Source: Bacteroidota bacterium
Lineage (GTDB): Bacteria; Bacteroidota; Bacteroidia; B-17B0; Aurantibacillaceae
Direction: 5' to 3'
Length of the DNA stretch: 64,000 nt
NCBI GenBank assembly: GCA_030684395.1
Contig: JAUXTT010000039.1
Location: 1-64,000, forward strand
In this document: positions 16,891 through 26,240 of the stretch, one piece after another
How the letters are laid out: the number at the start of each line of letters is the position of its first letter
Position numbering within the stretch: position 1 is the stretch's first letter
Made by a program: the position numbers and the translations under genes
Notes under the pieces: model-generated
The model's input: the letters and a program-made list of their open reading frames with translations, nothing else
Told to the model about the DNA's origin: nothing
Database searches by the model: none

Positions 16891-18432
16891 GTGTTCCATT
16901 TTAATCTCTATTTTTGCCGGAAACATAAGACCTTGTTTCAGCAAATAACCACATACATCCAAAAACAATTCTCCCTCGATGCTCGAGCATTGGCATGGAT
17001 GCGCATTTGTTTGGGTCTGGTGTTACTGGCTGATTGGCTGATCAGGTTGAACTCACTCACAGCACACTACACCAATGCAGGCTTAATGCCAACGAGTGTG
17101 ATCTTTGATCGTCAGTGGAAACAAGGATTTTATTCTTTCTTTGTTTTGTCGGATGCTTTGTGGTGGCAATACTTTTTGTTTTTTGCTGCTATAGTATTTA
17201 CCATGTTTTTTACCCTTGGCTACTTTACCAGGTTCTCTAATCTTGTCGTTTGGATATTATTGTGCTCTATTCATGCCCGTAATCCTTTTATATTGCAAGG
17301 TGGTGATGAATTGTTGCGTATAGCATTATTCTGGTCTTTGTTTTTGCCCTTGGGGAAAAAATATTCAGTTGATTCAAAACAACTAGTTGAGGAGGAGAAA
17401 TCTTTAAATGTATTTAGTGCAGGAAGCATTGGTTTTATGATTTTGGTGTTCTCAGTTTATTTTTTCTCCGCCATATTAAAAACTTCTACTGAGTGGCGAA
17501 GTGAAGGAACAGCTATCTATTACGCATTGTCTCTTGATCAAATGACGCTTCCGTTAGGGAAAGTGTTGTTGCAATTTCCCTTGCTGTGTAAAGTGCTTAC
17601 TCATTTTGTTTATTGGACGGAGGTATTGGCTCCGTGCTTATTTTTTATTCCGTACAAAAATAACCTGTTCAGAACAATAGGAATTATTTTGTTGATTGCT
17701 ATGCATTTCGGAATCGGCATGACTTTGTTCGTTGGTTTGTTCTTTCTTATTGGAATTTCAACTTTGATTGGGATGTTGCCTTCTTCTACTGTTGATAAAC
17801 TATTGGTCAAAATTCCTATAGGTTTAAAGAAGGGTAGAGTACTTTCCTTTTCTGCTAAGGTATTACCGGATATTTCATCGGTAAGAAGTGTTTATGCAAA
17901 AGTAATCCAAAGCCTTACTAATTTTTACACAGAGACCTTGCTTACATTTACTTTGATATTTATAATGTGTGTTTGTATTATTTGGAATCTGGGTAACATA
18001 ACCGGAACAGGCTTAACAGTGAGCGGTCCGTTTAAAAGAATGGCGTATTTTCTTCGCATCGACCAGAACTGGGGAATGTTTTCTCCCGGTGTGTTTAAAG
18101 ATGATGGCTGGTTTATTTTGGAAGGAACAACACCTGAAAAACGAAAGATCGATATTTATAAAGGTGGCATTACATCTTCAGCTAAAAAACCTGAGAACAT
18201 TTTAAAGTACATCAAAGACGATCGTTGGCGTAAGTACGAAGAGAATTATATTATGATTGATAATACGTATATTCGATCATATTATTGCAGGTACCTGATA
18301 AGTAACTGGAATAGGAAATATGCAGACAATACGATTGATTCCCTACACATTATTTATATGAAGGAACGTACGCTACCTGATTATAAAACTTCGGTTGCAA
18401 CCAGAGAAGTATTATGTTCATGCGCTAAATAA
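16891..18432 (+). CDS. HTTM (vitamin K-dependent gamma-carboxylase-like) membrane protein
   Basis: Up to 513 aa. The core from SLDARALAWMRICLGLVLL onward, with NPFILQGGDELLRIALFW and FWSLFLPLGKKYS, is the HTTM domain: multiple TM helices shared with vitamin K-dependent gamma-carboxylase, of unknown role in bacteria. About 6-8 membrane segments, then a soluble C-terminal part (DQNWGMFSPGVFKDDGWF). The start is uncertain: the longest frame begins with GTG 16891, but a -7-like TATTTTTG at 16909-16916 suggests transcription starts later, with TTG 16933 or ATG 16996 as start. The stop is 6 bp before the thioesterase gene. Confidence 0.8.
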   Translation: MFHFNLYFCRKHKTLFQQITTYIQKQFSLDARALAWMRICLGLVLLADWLIRLNSLTAHYTNAGLMPTSVIFDRQWKQGFYSFFVLSDALWWQYFLFFAAIVFTMFFTLGYFTRFSNLVVWILLCSIHARNPFILQGGDELLRIALFWSLFLPLGKKYSVDSKQLVEEEKSLNVFSAGSIGFMILVFSVYFFSAILKTSTEWRSEGTAIYYALSLDQMTLPLGKVLLQFPLLCKVLTHFVYWTEVLAPCLFFIPYKNNLFRTIGIILLIAMHFGIGMTLFVGLFFLIGISTLIGMLPSSTVDKLLVKIPIGLKKGRVLSFSAKVLPDISSVRSVYAKVIQSLTNFYTETLLTFTLIFIMCVCIIWNLGNITGTGLTVSGPFKRMAYFLRIDQNWGMFSPGVFKDDGWFILEGTTPEKRKIDIYKGGITSSAKKPENILKYIKDDRWRKYEENYIMIDNTYIRSYYCRYLISNWNRKYADNTIDSLHIIYMKERTLPDYKTSVATREVLCSCAK

Positions 18433-18438
18433 AAACAA

Positions 18439-18855
18439 ATGGAAAAGCACGAAATAATTGTAAAAGAAAAGATGTACGCTAATGATGCTTTCAGTAAATG
18501 GCTAGGTATTGAAGTTATTGAGGTGAAGCCTGCTTATTGTAAGTTATCGATGAAGGTGCGAAAAGAAATGCTGAATGGTTTTGGTATTGCACATGGTGGA
18601 ATTACTTATTCACTTGCTGATAGTGCTTTGGCATTTGCTTCCAATAGCGGGAATGTTCAAAGTGTTTCTATCGAGACTTCTATTTCACATACAAAAAGGG
18701 TAAGTGAAGGTGACGTACTAATAGCAGAGGCAAAAGAACTGGTGTCAGGAAACAAAACCGGTATTTACGATATTACTGTGAAAAATCAGCAGAATGAAAT
18801 TGTTGCTTTATTTAAAGGAACAGTTTATCGTACTACTAAGAAGTGGATAGAATAA
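18439..18855 (+). CDS. paaI: PaaI-type hotdog thioesterase
   Basis: 138 aa hotdog protein. NGFGIAHGGITYSLADSAL at about 47-65 is the PaaI signature (HGG and the following Asp/Thr region at the active site). It hydrolyses aryl- or acyl-CoA thioesters; in phenylacetate degradation PaaI rescues CoA from hydroxyphenylacetyl-CoA. No other paa genes are in the window, so the true substrate may be a general acyl-CoA. It follows the HTTM gene by 6 bp and is convergent with the TPR lipoprotein gene. Confidence 0.75.
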   Translation: MEKHEIIVKEKMYANDAFSKWLGIEVIEVKPAYCKLSMKVRKEMLNGFGIAHGGITYSLADSALAFASNSGNVQSVSIETSISHTKRVSEGDVLIAEAKELVSGNKTGIYDITVKNQQNEIVALFKGTVYRTTKKWIE

Positions 18856-18863
18856 AGTAAGAA

Positions 18864-19439
18864 TTACTTCCTCTTATTTTTCTTTTCAAATTCTCTTACC
18901 ATTTCAACATCGCTTTTAGCAACATTGTTTAATAGGTTGATTGCATCTTTGGTGATGGGAGAATTGGGATATTCTTTTTTGCAATCGTTATAAGCGATCT
19001 TGGCTTCTACATAATCACTCAAAGTAAACTGGTAAATATTTCCGATCCTGAACAAACAATAAGGTGCAAGGGAAGAGGTAGGATAGCTTTCTAATGAACT
19101 TCTGTATAACTCAATTGCTTTTTGCGGAAAACCCATGTTGTCGGCAATTTCACCGGCTTTAAAAAGGTAATCGGCACACATGGTGTCTTGCCAGTAATAT
19201 TTATGGTAACGCTGATATAACTCTATGGCTTTAGAGCCAAGCTTTTTGTCGAGCACCTGTGCAGCAAACAAAGTGTCTTCCAATTGTCTTATTTGCACTT
19301 TTAGTCCATGTTGTGAACTGTCAACTTTTGCAACAACACTGTCTTTGTTTATTTCTTCCGGGTTTGTGTCAGAATTTTTTTCTGATCCGCAAGAACTGAA
19401 AAGAAGAACTAAAAAACTTATAAAAACAATTACTTTCAT
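18864..19439 (-). CDS. TPR lipoprotein
   Basis: 191 aa. Lipoprotein signal at the N-terminus with lipobox LFSSC (Cys17), so the mature protein should be membrane-anchored. TPR-like helices: YLFKAGEIADNMGFPQKAIE, LYRSSLESYPTSSLAPYCLF and RIGNIYQFTLSDYVEAKIAY, similar to YbgF/BamD-type repeats. It starts 3 nt after the peptide deformylase stop, so co-transcribed with def. Probably a scaffold protein of the cell envelope; the partner is unknown. Confidence 0.8.
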   Translation of the reverse strand: MKVIVFISFLVLLFSSCGSEKNSDTNPEEINKDSVVAKVDSSQHGLKVQIRQLEDTLFAAQVLDKKLGSKAIELYQRYHKYYWQDTMCADYLFKAGEIADNMGFPQKAIELYRSSLESYPTSSLAPYCLFRIGNIYQFTLSDYVEAKIAYNDCKKEYPNSPITKDAINLLNNVAKSDVEMVREFEKKNKRK

Positions 19440-19442
19440 TTA

Positions 19443-20054
19443 TTATTTTTTTGCTACGTAAACTTTTGTTTTATAATCTGCATTTATCTTTCCCTTACTG
19501 ATGTCATTCAGTTTTCCGCTGATCAGTTTTTTTCTCAAGGAGCTGATTTTATCCGTAAACAGTTTACCTTCTATGTGATCGTATTCGTGTTGAATAACGC
19601 GTGCAATCAATCCGTTAAATGTTTCTTTGTGTTTTTTGAATTTCTCATCGTAATATTCAATAGTTACTTCTTCGTTGCGGGAAACATCTTCACGGATACG
19701 CGGGATACTTAAACAGCCTTCATTAAACTTCCATTCTTTTCCTGTTTCTTCAATGATACGTGCATTTATGAAAACACGTTTAAATGCCATCAATTCTTCG
19801 CGTTCTTCTTTTGTGAATTCATTATCATCATCATCTTCCTCCTCATCATCGCTTTCAGCAAAAGGTTCTGTGTCAACAATAAACAAGCGAATAGCTTTTC
19901 CAACCTGAGGTGCAGCTAAGCCAACACCTGCTGCATTATACATGGTTTCAAACATATCAGAGATCAGTTTATCCAGATTCGGATAATCTTTATCTATAGC
20001 AACGCCAACTTTTCTTAACACAGGGTCGCCATATACAACAATAGGTAAGATCAT
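19443..20054 (-). CDS. def: Peptide deformylase
   Basis: 203 aa. All three metal-site motifs are present: GVGLAAPQ (43-50), EGCLSIP (112-118, ligand C114) and HEYDH (156-160). It removes the formyl group from the N-terminal Met of nascent proteins using Fe2+ or Zn2+. Odd: residues about 67-87 are an acidic insertion (ESDDEEEDDDDNEF and more) in a loop where many deformylases are short. Co-transcribed with the downstream TPR lipoprotein. A -7-like box lies 21 nt upstream. Confidence 0.95.
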   Translation of the reverse strand: MILPIVVYGDPVLRKVGVAIDKDYPNLDKLISDMFETMYNAAGVGLAAPQVGKAIRLFIVDTEPFAESDDEEEDDDDNEFTKEEREELMAFKRVFINARIIEETGKEWKFNEGCLSIPRIREDVSRNEEVTIEYYDEKFKKHKETFNGLIARVIQHEYDHIEGKLFTDKISSLRKKLISGKLNDISKGKINADYKTKVYVAKK

Positions 20055-20074
20055 AATTTAAATTTATAGGATTG

Positions 20075-20082
20075 CAAAAATA
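20075..20082 (-). promoter_or_regulatory. -7 box upstream of def
   Basis: TATTTTTG on the minus strand, a full match to TAnnTTTG, 20 nt before the def start. No clear -33 TTG. Confidence 0.35.
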
Positions 20083-20120
20083 CTAATTTTAAAGGTATTT
20101 GGCTTTACCTATCTGTTAAA

Positions 20121-22769
20121 TTATGCTTGATGAAACCTGAACCCCAAACTCGGTTTTTGAGTTTCTACCTTCTCAAATACAAATTCAGAAACATCCTCCA
20201 GTTTTAATGTTTCCAATTCTTTCGGAGTTCTGCCTGCAGCCTCCAAAGAAGCCATTCGGAGGTTTTGGTTTTTCACGGCTTCTACAACCATTTGGCGAAC
20301 GGATCGGGCATTTCCGAAGAATTTATCGCGTTGTTCGTACAGGTTGGTGAAGTACTCCAGCATGTGTTCCTCGGCCTCTTCATTGGCTTTTAAGCCTTCT
20401 TTGTGTAACATGAATTTAGAGATCAGCATCATTTGCTCCGGTAGATAATCATAAAAATGGAAGGTTTTATCAAAACGGGATTTTAATCCGGGATTGGCTT
20501 CCACAAATTTCGACATGTTATCAGGGTATCCAGCTGCGATTACACCAAATTTTCCGCGTTGATCTTCCATACGTTTTAAAATAACTTCAATAGCTTCCTG
20601 CCCGAAATTATTTTTATCCATACCATCGCTCAATGCGTAAGCTTCATCAATAAACAAAATTCCACCCATCGCTTCATCAATGCGATCCGCTGTCTTAATA
20701 GCTGTTTGTCCTACATAACCTGCAAGTAATCCTTCACGATCTACTTCAACTACATGTCCGCGTTCAAGTAATCCGAGTGCCTTGTATATTTTCCCAATGA
20801 TACGTGCCAGTGTTGTTTTGCCCGTTCCCGGGTTTCCGGTGAAAATGCTGTGCAAGGAAAATTTATTCATTACATCTTTTCCAATGTCGTTATAAAAACG
20901 AACCAACTTCACCAATTCATTTACTTCCTGTTTGATGTTGTCCATACCAACCAGTTCGTTCAGTTCCGACATTGCTTCCTGCAAGTGTTTGTCGTTAACA
21001 GCCAGTTTCAGTTTTTTACGTTCATTGGCAGCAAATATCGGACGTAGATCTTCCAACGTAATAATCTCAAAATCTTCTTTGCTTAGATCATTTATATTAG
21101 GCAATTTCATTAAACGAATTCCCATATTCATTTTTGCTTCTTCCACAATACCATGAACAAATCGTGCATTCCCAAAGCTATCATCACGTTTTCGATAAGC
21201 TTCTATCAATTGTTCTTTTAAGAAATTATCAGCATCAGCCATAAGTTTTACTTCTTTGTTTTTTGCTGCATAAACGGCAATGGCATAAAGCTCTTCAGGT
21301 AAATAATCATCAAAATGGAAATAGTGTGAGAATCGTGATTTTAATCCAGGGTTGGAATTAATAAAGTCTTCCATCTCTTTCGGATAACCAGCACCAATAA
21401 TAGCTATGTCACCTTTTCCGTCACTCATTTCTTTTAAGAGGACTTCAATTACTTCTTTTCCGAAATCTTTGCTGTCTTCTCCTGAACGGGCTAATGAATA
21501 GGCTTCGTCAATAAATAAAATTCCACCACGTGCTTCTTCAATTGCCTTTTTAGTACGAGGTGCAGTTTGCCCTATGAACTCTCCAACCAAAGCGGTTCGG
21601 TCAACTTCATGTACATGCCCCTTACTTAGTAAACCCATTTTTTGATAGATCTTACCTAGCATTTTTACTACTGTTGTTTTTCCCGTTCCGGGATTACCGG
21701 TGAAGATGCTGTGTAAACTTATTTTCGATGAATCCTTGAATCCTTTTTCCTGTCGGAGTTTCGCGAATTTAAGGTAATCAATATTTTCTCTTATGCTTTT
21801 CTTTACACTATCTAAACCAATGAGTGCATCCAGCTCTGTAAGCAGATCTTCAAGCGTTTTCGTTTCTTCCTCGTTTCCTTTGGAAGTGCCTGTAGTTCCT
21901 GTTTTTGTTGTGGCACCTGTTGCTGAAATAGTTTGTTCAATGGTAGAAATAAGTTCAGGAATTCCTTCCACATCTTCTTCTCCACTTTCAAAAGTTACCG
22001 CAGCAATCAGCGTATCCATAAATATAACCTCTACAGTATATTTATCATCTTTCCATGAACCGGCTGTTTCATTACCCCAACCGGCATCAAAAGTATAAGT
22101 GAATTCCGGTTTACCGGGTTCAATTTTTCCTTCTCTTGTTACCTGACCTTTTTTCTGGCCTGCATCATCATAAAAATTAAAGAACAATTCGTAATTGTAT
22201 TCTAAATTACTGAGGTTTTTAATTCTAAATTCTACCCACAAATATTGAGTAGTATTACGGTTTATTTTAGTAAGGTATTTTCTTTTGTCTTTTGGAGTTT
22301 CCCATCCTTCGTACCCACCGGGGTAAAGTTTAAGGTATTCAACCGAAAAATAGGGGTTTTGTGTTTTGGTTACTAAGCCTATTTCATTTATAAAAAACTC
22401 ATGCGAACCGGCTAATACACCATCAATATATGCTTCCCAAAGGTATTTCCCTTTTTTCCAATAAGTGCCGTATTCTTTATTGCCCCAACCATCGCGTAAA
22501 TAAAAAATATTCTCATCCTTGCTTATTGTTTTTTGTGAATCAAGATTACAAAGCTCTTTTTTTTCGTTGGGTAAAGTAATGTCAAAGGCCTTTAATTCAA
22601 CTTTACAATTCCAGTCGTTTTCGTCAAACAGTTTGTTGAAAAATGCAAATTCTACACGCAGGTAATTTACTTCGTCGCGTTCAAATACGTTACGGTATTT
22701 TTTTGTGGATCCGCTCATCCATTCATCGGACGAATAGGTTTGGATCGATTTGAATTTATAATTGGCCAT
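20121..22769 (-). CDS. Tandem AAA+ ATPase of the CbxX/CfqX (SpoVK/EccA) family with duplicated N-terminal beta domains
   Basis: 882 aa. Two AAA+ modules: Walker A GNPGTGKTT at 358-366 and 645-653, Walker B GILFIDEAY at 416-424 and 703-711, each with the CbxX-type GH(V)-EVDR and arginine segments (SNPGLKSRF, EANPGLKSRF). Before them are two copies of a beta domain (about 30-130 and 168-262), each with a GWGN-x-G-W-K/D-D/G-KY pattern (LRDGWGNKEYGTYWKKGKYL and DAGWGNETAGSWKDDKYTVE), followed by a Thr-rich linker (about 275-300). Probably a cytosolic remodelling ATPase whose N-terminal domains bind the client. No type VII secretion or Rubisco gene is nearby. Client unknown. Confidence 0.85.
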   Translation of the reverse strand: MANYKFKSIQTYSSDEWMSGSTKKYRNVFERDEVNYLRVEFAFFNKLFDENDWNCKVELKAFDITLPNEKKELCNLDSQKTISKDENIFYLRDGWGNKEYGTYWKKGKYLWEAYIDGVLAGSHEFFINEIGLVTKTQNPYFSVEYLKLYPGGYEGWETPKDKRKYLTKINRNTTQYLWVEFRIKNLSNLEYNYELFFNFYDDAGQKKGQVTREGKIEPGKPEFTYTFDAGWGNETAGSWKDDKYTVEVIFMDTLIAAVTFESGEEDVEGIPELISTIEQTISATGATTKTGTTGTSKGNEEETKTLEDLLTELDALIGLDSVKKSIRENIDYLKFAKLRQEKGFKDSSKISLHSIFTGNPGTGKTTVVKMLGKIYQKMGLLSKGHVHEVDRTALVGEFIGQTAPRTKKAIEEARGGILFIDEAYSLARSGEDSKDFGKEVIEVLLKEMSDGKGDIAIIGAGYPKEMEDFINSNPGLKSRFSHYFHFDDYLPEELYAIAVYAAKNKEVKLMADADNFLKEQLIEAYRKRDDSFGNARFVHGIVEEAKMNMGIRLMKLPNINDLSKEDFEIITLEDLRPIFAANERKKLKLAVNDKHLQEAMSELNELVGMDNIKQEVNELVKLVRFYNDIGKDVMNKFSLHSIFTGNPGTGKTTLARIIGKIYKALGLLERGHVVEVDREGLLAGYVGQTAIKTADRIDEAMGGILFIDEAYALSDGMDKNNFGQEAIEVILKRMEDQRGKFGVIAAGYPDNMSKFVEANPGLKSRFDKTFHFYDYLPEQMMLISKFMLHKEGLKANEEAEEHMLEYFTNLYEQRDKFFGNARSVRQMVVEAVKNQNLRMASLEAAGRTPKELETLKLEDVSEFVFEKVETQKPSLGFRFHQA

Positions 22770-22846
22770 GTGACGGTATTTTAATCCGTAATAAAGAAAA
22801 CGAAAAAAACAGAAAAATGCAAGTTAATTTCTGGTATTTTTGTGAA

Positions 22847-23980
22847 ATGAAGCCAGCCCGAACCCCTATCATTCTATGGTTTTTTGTGTCATTGACTTCC
22901 AATGCTCAAATTTCAAAAATCGAATATTACAATGATATTGACAATAAAGTAGTTGTTTATAGTAAAAAGAAAGACCAGAATATGGATTCTGTAATTCGCT
23001 ACGTAAATAATAATTTTAAAAGTAAGGAGGATAAAATACGAGCTTATCATACCTGGATTGCTCTAAATGTTAAATACGATACCGAGAGACCTAAGTTTTT
23101 TGGGGAAGGAATCAGCAGGTATGCACAATCGGCTGTGTTTGCTCCAGGCCAAGATGTTGATTCTGTTTTTAAGAATAAGATGGCAGTTTGTGAAGGTTTT
23201 TCTGATCTTATGGTAAAATTGTGTTCCGGGTCTGCTATAAAATGTAAAAGAGTGATCGGCTACTCAAAAACACCTGAAGGTAAAGTCCTCACTGAGTCAA
23301 TGCATGTATGGAATGTAGTAAAGGCAGATAGTGTTTATTGTTTGCTGGATATTACTTGGTCTAATGGATATCTGAATGGGGAAGGCAAGTATGTGAAAAG
23401 GTTCTCGGATAAATATTTTTTCGCCTCGCCGGAAGTTTTTGGAAAGGATCATTATCCTGTTGATCCACGTTGGCAATTAGTTGATTATCCTATTTCATTT
23501 AATTCGTTTAAGCAGGATACCGTTTTAACAAGTAAGAAACTGTATAATTACTCTGATAGCATTGAAGCATATTTTAAGTTGTCAGTTGAAGAACAAGACT
23601 TATTAGATTATCAACTCATGTATTTATCTGATCCAACTGACAGTCTACTGGCTCACGATCTGGATGTTAAAGTAAATAATGCTGCGTTGAAACAAATTAA
23701 TTCCGGTAAATATCATTATGATGAGTATGCTGCATATAACAATAATATTTTGCGAATCAATATGACGGGCACTAATATTAAACAGGCACGCCTGAAACTT
23801 ACGGATTCTAAAAAGAGATATATAAAAGCAAGGAACATTTTAAAAAATCGAAAAGGCCGTACGATATATTATAAAAATGAATTTGAAAAAATGGATATGC
23901 ATATAGATATATGTCTTATGGAGATTGAACAGCAGTATATCCGTCTTGTCAAACTTGAAAAGACTCAAAAAAAGAAATAA
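22847..23980 (+). CDS. Secreted transglutaminase-like (protease-like) protein
   Basis: 377 aa from ATG 22847, which gives a clean signal peptide (MKPARTPIILWFFV, ending SNAQ). The frame is open from 22817, but the extra 10 codons precede the hydrophobic segment and contain a -7-like TATTTTTG at 22835-22842. Transglutaminase-like core with the catalytic triad C115 (MAVCEGFSD), H153 (ESMHVWN) and D168 (LLDITWSNG). Such proteins are often called cysteine-type proteases, transglutaminases or CYK3-like. The C-terminal 150 residues are helical and charged with no known domain. Function unknown; periplasmic or surface location inferred. Confidence 0.8.
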   Translation: MKPARTPIILWFFVSLTSNAQISKIEYYNDIDNKVVVYSKKKDQNMDSVIRYVNNNFKSKEDKIRAYHTWIALNVKYDTERPKFFGEGISRYAQSAVFAPGQDVDSVFKNKMAVCEGFSDLMVKLCSGSAIKCKRVIGYSKTPEGKVLTESMHVWNVVKADSVYCLLDITWSNGYLNGEGKYVKRFSDKYFFASPEVFGKDHYPVDPRWQLVDYPISFNSFKQDTVLTSKKLYNYSDSIEAYFKLSVEEQDLLDYQLMYLSDPTDSLLAHDLDVKVNNAALKQINSGKYHYDEYAAYNNNILRINMTGTNIKQARLKLTDSKKRYIKARNILKNRKGRTIYYKNEFEKMDMHIDICLMEIEQQYIRLVKLEKTQKKK

Positions 23981-24033
23981 ATAGAACTAATAAATTCAAT
24001 AGAGAATGATTCTTTCTGAAATACTTTTTTTTA

Positions 24034-24402
24034 CTACTTTGCCCCCGGATCATCCTGATAAACTCCATGGATATTCCCATCCGGGTCTTTGAAATAAGCT
24101 AACCAACCAACAGTTGGAATAGGCATTTTAGGCACAACTATTAAACCACCCGCCTTTTCAATGTTTTTAATTGACTCATCAAGGTTAGCTACATTAATGG
24201 AGTTTACAATAGGTTGATTCGGATCTTTCTTTTTCATTATAGCTCCGTTAATCCCGGGTGTTGTTGCATCACCGCTTAATGCTATCCAATATTCTTCAGC
24301 TCCAAATTTTTGGAAGTTCCAGCCAAATGCTGTTTTAAAGAATTCAATTGTTTTCTCCGGCTCGTTGCAGGGAATTTCGAAATGTACTACTCTGTTGCTC
24401 AT
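24034..24402 (-). CDS. VOC-family (glyoxalase/bleomycin-resistance-like) protein
   Basis: 122 aa, two beta-alpha-beta-beta-beta halves. VVHFEIPCNEPEKTIEFF at the start and WLAYFKDPDGNIHGVYQDD at the end are typical of VOC superfamily proteins; His and Glu/Asp metal positions are partly visible. It may be a lyase, dioxygenase or binding protein; the sequence does not tell. 21 bp downstream of the SRPBCC gene and likely co-transcribed. Confidence 0.8.
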   Translation of the reverse strand: MSNRVVHFEIPCNEPEKTIEFFKTAFGWNFQKFGAEEYWIALSGDATTPGINGAIMKKKDPNQPIVNSINVANLDESIKNIEKAGGLIVVPKMPIPTVGWLAYFKDPDGNIHGVYQDDPGAK

Positions 24403-24423
24403 GGCTTGTTGACTTTAAGATTA

Positions 24424-24996
24424 TTATTTTTCCAATAACGATTTTAGTTTTTCCAGTTTTTCGCTCCAATATATTTTTAATTCTTCCGCTTTTTTTGAAT
24501 CCGAAATTTTTTGATGTTGTACTACTACCTGTGCTTTTATTTCATTCTTTGGATAAAAATCAATGCTTAAACTTGTTTCATTATCACTCCAGGTTATTCG
24601 CACCGATTTATTTTCTGTAGCTTTTCTGATTATGATCTTTTCTTTTCCAAGCCATTTGTTCCTTACTTTCTCATCTATCAATGAAGTATATAAAACAGAA
24701 ACCGGAACTTCAATTGTTTTACTTACGCTTATTTCAAAACCACCTCCTTTTTCTCCGCGCTCTCGTATTCCTCTGTTCCAACAATAAGAAGTGGCAAGTA
24801 AATTTTGATTCCATTCACCCAAAGACTCTAATCCTTTTATTGATGAAACTAAAGCATACATGTCTTTGTAGTTCAGGTTTAATCCACCTTTTTTATCGAT
24901 CACCAGAAACCATTCTTCCATGGTTTTACCTGTTTTTTCTATCACCAGTTTATCGGTGATGATATTCCTTTTTTGAGTGTTTGTTTTTGCAGGCAT
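24424..24996 (-). CDS. DUF4287 plus SRPBCC/AHSA1-like protein
   Basis: 190 aa in two parts. Residues about 10-60 (KLVIEKTGKTMEEWFLVID) are DUF4287, and about 85-188 are an SRPBCC/AHSA1 lipid-binding-like fold (ISVSKTIEVPVSVLYTSLID, RNKWLG, VRITWSDNETSLSIDFYPKN). Combinations of these domains are common in small soluble proteins of unknown role. First gene of a two-gene unit with the VOC protein. Confidence 0.75.
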   Translation of the reverse strand: MPAKTNTQKRNIITDKLVIEKTGKTMEEWFLVIDKKGGLNLNYKDMYALVSSIKGLESLGEWNQNLLATSYCWNRGIRERGEKGGGFEISVSKTIEVPVSVLYTSLIDEKVRNKWLGKEKIIIRKATENKSVRITWSDNETSLSIDFYPKNEIKAQVVVQHQKISDSKKAEELKIYWSEKLEKLKSLLEK

Positions 24997-25142
24997 AATA
25001 TGAAGGTAAAATTATTTGTGGGAAAATGCAAACGGAATTGTGGAAGTTTAGCGGTTGGTTCCGACTCCGTTTAATTACCAATACGTTTTCATTCGGAGGA
25101 TAAACAGGTGACTGAGCGTAGCCGAAGCCACATTTAAATAAA

Positions 25143-25167
25143 AACCCCCGAAGCTGTTTCGGGGGTT
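25143..25167 (-). terminator. Intrinsic terminator after the first patatin gene
   Basis: 10-bp perfect stem AACCCCCGAA / TTCGGGGGTT with a 5-nt loop; on the minus strand it is followed by a T-run. It lies 33 bp after the stop of the patatin gene at 25200. Confidence 0.8.
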
Positions 25168-25199
25168 CATTATATAAAGAAGAAATGTGTGTAACAGGA

Positions 25200-26096
25200 T
25201 TAAGCCAAAGTCACCATTTTTGCAACGTAATCAGTCGCGTATTTTTTTCCTGAATTAAACAAAGCCGTTTTTTGATCGTCGGTAAGTTTAAAATTGGTAG
25301 GAGAAATACCCAGGTTATCAATAATTACAGAGCGTTTCTCCTCATCAGGATCGTGTTGGAAATTTATTACCTGCGCATCTAGCATGGAGTCTACTAAATT
25401 TCTCACATACTGAATAAAGTGTCCTGTAGTTAAATTATCTGCAGGAGCAGGGGCTCCTAAATTAGAGAGGAACAAGCCCATCGTTTTAGGATTAGCATCG
25501 CCGTTGGTATCGAAAATGGTTATTGGGTAATTATACAACATACCCCCGTCAACATAAATATGGTTATCGGGATTGTTATTACTGAACTGCCATGCTTCAA
25601 AAAACAATGGAATCGACATAGAAGCCCTTACTGCTTCGGCCACTATAACATTAGGTGTAAGTTGAGTTGAGAATTCCCTCAAACCTTTGGTATTAAGATC
25701 AGAAGCAAACACATGTAGCTCCCTGCATCCTTTGTTCTCAAAATCTTTAAAAGTCGCATTTTCATCCAGGCCGGTGTTTTTAATTTGTGTTTGCATCCAT
25801 TGTAAAAATGCATCGCCCTTGTAAAAACCATATTTGTTCATCACATGTAAAGCATCCGGAAGAAGTCCGCCATCCTCAAAAGATTTGAAATCAGTTTGGT
25901 TTACAATATTGGTAATTTGAGCAGAAGTATAACGCAAACTTACCAACGCTGCGGTAATTGCCCCTGCTGATGTTCCGGCAACACGTTGCACCCCTGTAAG
26001 TATGTTTTTTTGTTCGAGCACTTCTATAGCTCCGGCGTAAGCAATACCTAATACTCCGCCTCCTTTAAATACTAAGTTTTCGATTTGATTGTTCAT
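25200..26096 (-). CDS. Patatin-like phospholipase (copy 1)
   Basis: 298 aa, full catalytic set: oxyanion loop KGGGVLG (11-17), nucleophile GTSAG (Ser43), and DGG (Asp183) in HIYVDGGMLYNYP. Patatin enzymes hydrolyse acyl chains from membrane lipids with a Ser-Asp dyad. No signal peptide, so it acts in the cytosol or is exported by a non-Sec route. About 90% identical by eye to the protein at 36341-37240; they differ mainly at residues 29-37, in a Pro/Ala stretch near 215 and at the last 10 residues. It is downstream of the pore-toxin-like operon on the same strand, after a 243-bp gap with its own motif (26241). Patatins serve as toxins (ExoU) and as CBASS effectors (CapV); no cyclase is present. 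Confidence 0.9.
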   Translation of the reverse strand: MNNQIENLVFKGGGVLGIAYAGAIEVLEQKNILTGVQRVAGTSAGAITAALVSLRYTSAQITNIVNQTDFKSFEDGGLLPDALHVMNKYGFYKGDAFLQWMQTQIKNTGLDENATFKDFENKGCRELHVFASDLNTKGLREFSTQLTPNVIVAEAVRASMSIPLFFEAWQFSNNNPDNHIYVDGGMLYNYPITIFDTNGDANPKTMGLFLSNLGAPAPADNLTTGHFIQYVRNLVDSMLDAQVINFQHDPDEEKRSVIIDNLGISPTNFKLTDDQKTALFNSGKKYATDYVAKMVTLA

Positions 26097-26240
26097 GATA
26101 TTATATAGTTTAAAATTTATTTTTAATTTTCCTTACGAAGCAAATGTGTTGGTTTAAATCAGGTAGTGAATTAAGTAATCGTTTCAAGGAATAATTGTTT
26201 TTTGGTACCAAAGAAACATTAAAAATCTTATTTAATCAAT

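Noticed and set aside
25105..25127. GGTGACTGAGCGTAGCCGAAGC-like sequence in the gap before the terminator
   Set aside because: It resembles intergenic repeats I believe are common in Bacteroidota, but there is only one copy in the window and no structure to support a claim.
25200..26096. Patatin genes as CBASS (CapV-type) defence effectors
   Set aside because: No CD-NTase cyclase or Cap2/Cap3 gene lies near either copy; their context is the toxin-like operon and two-component genes.
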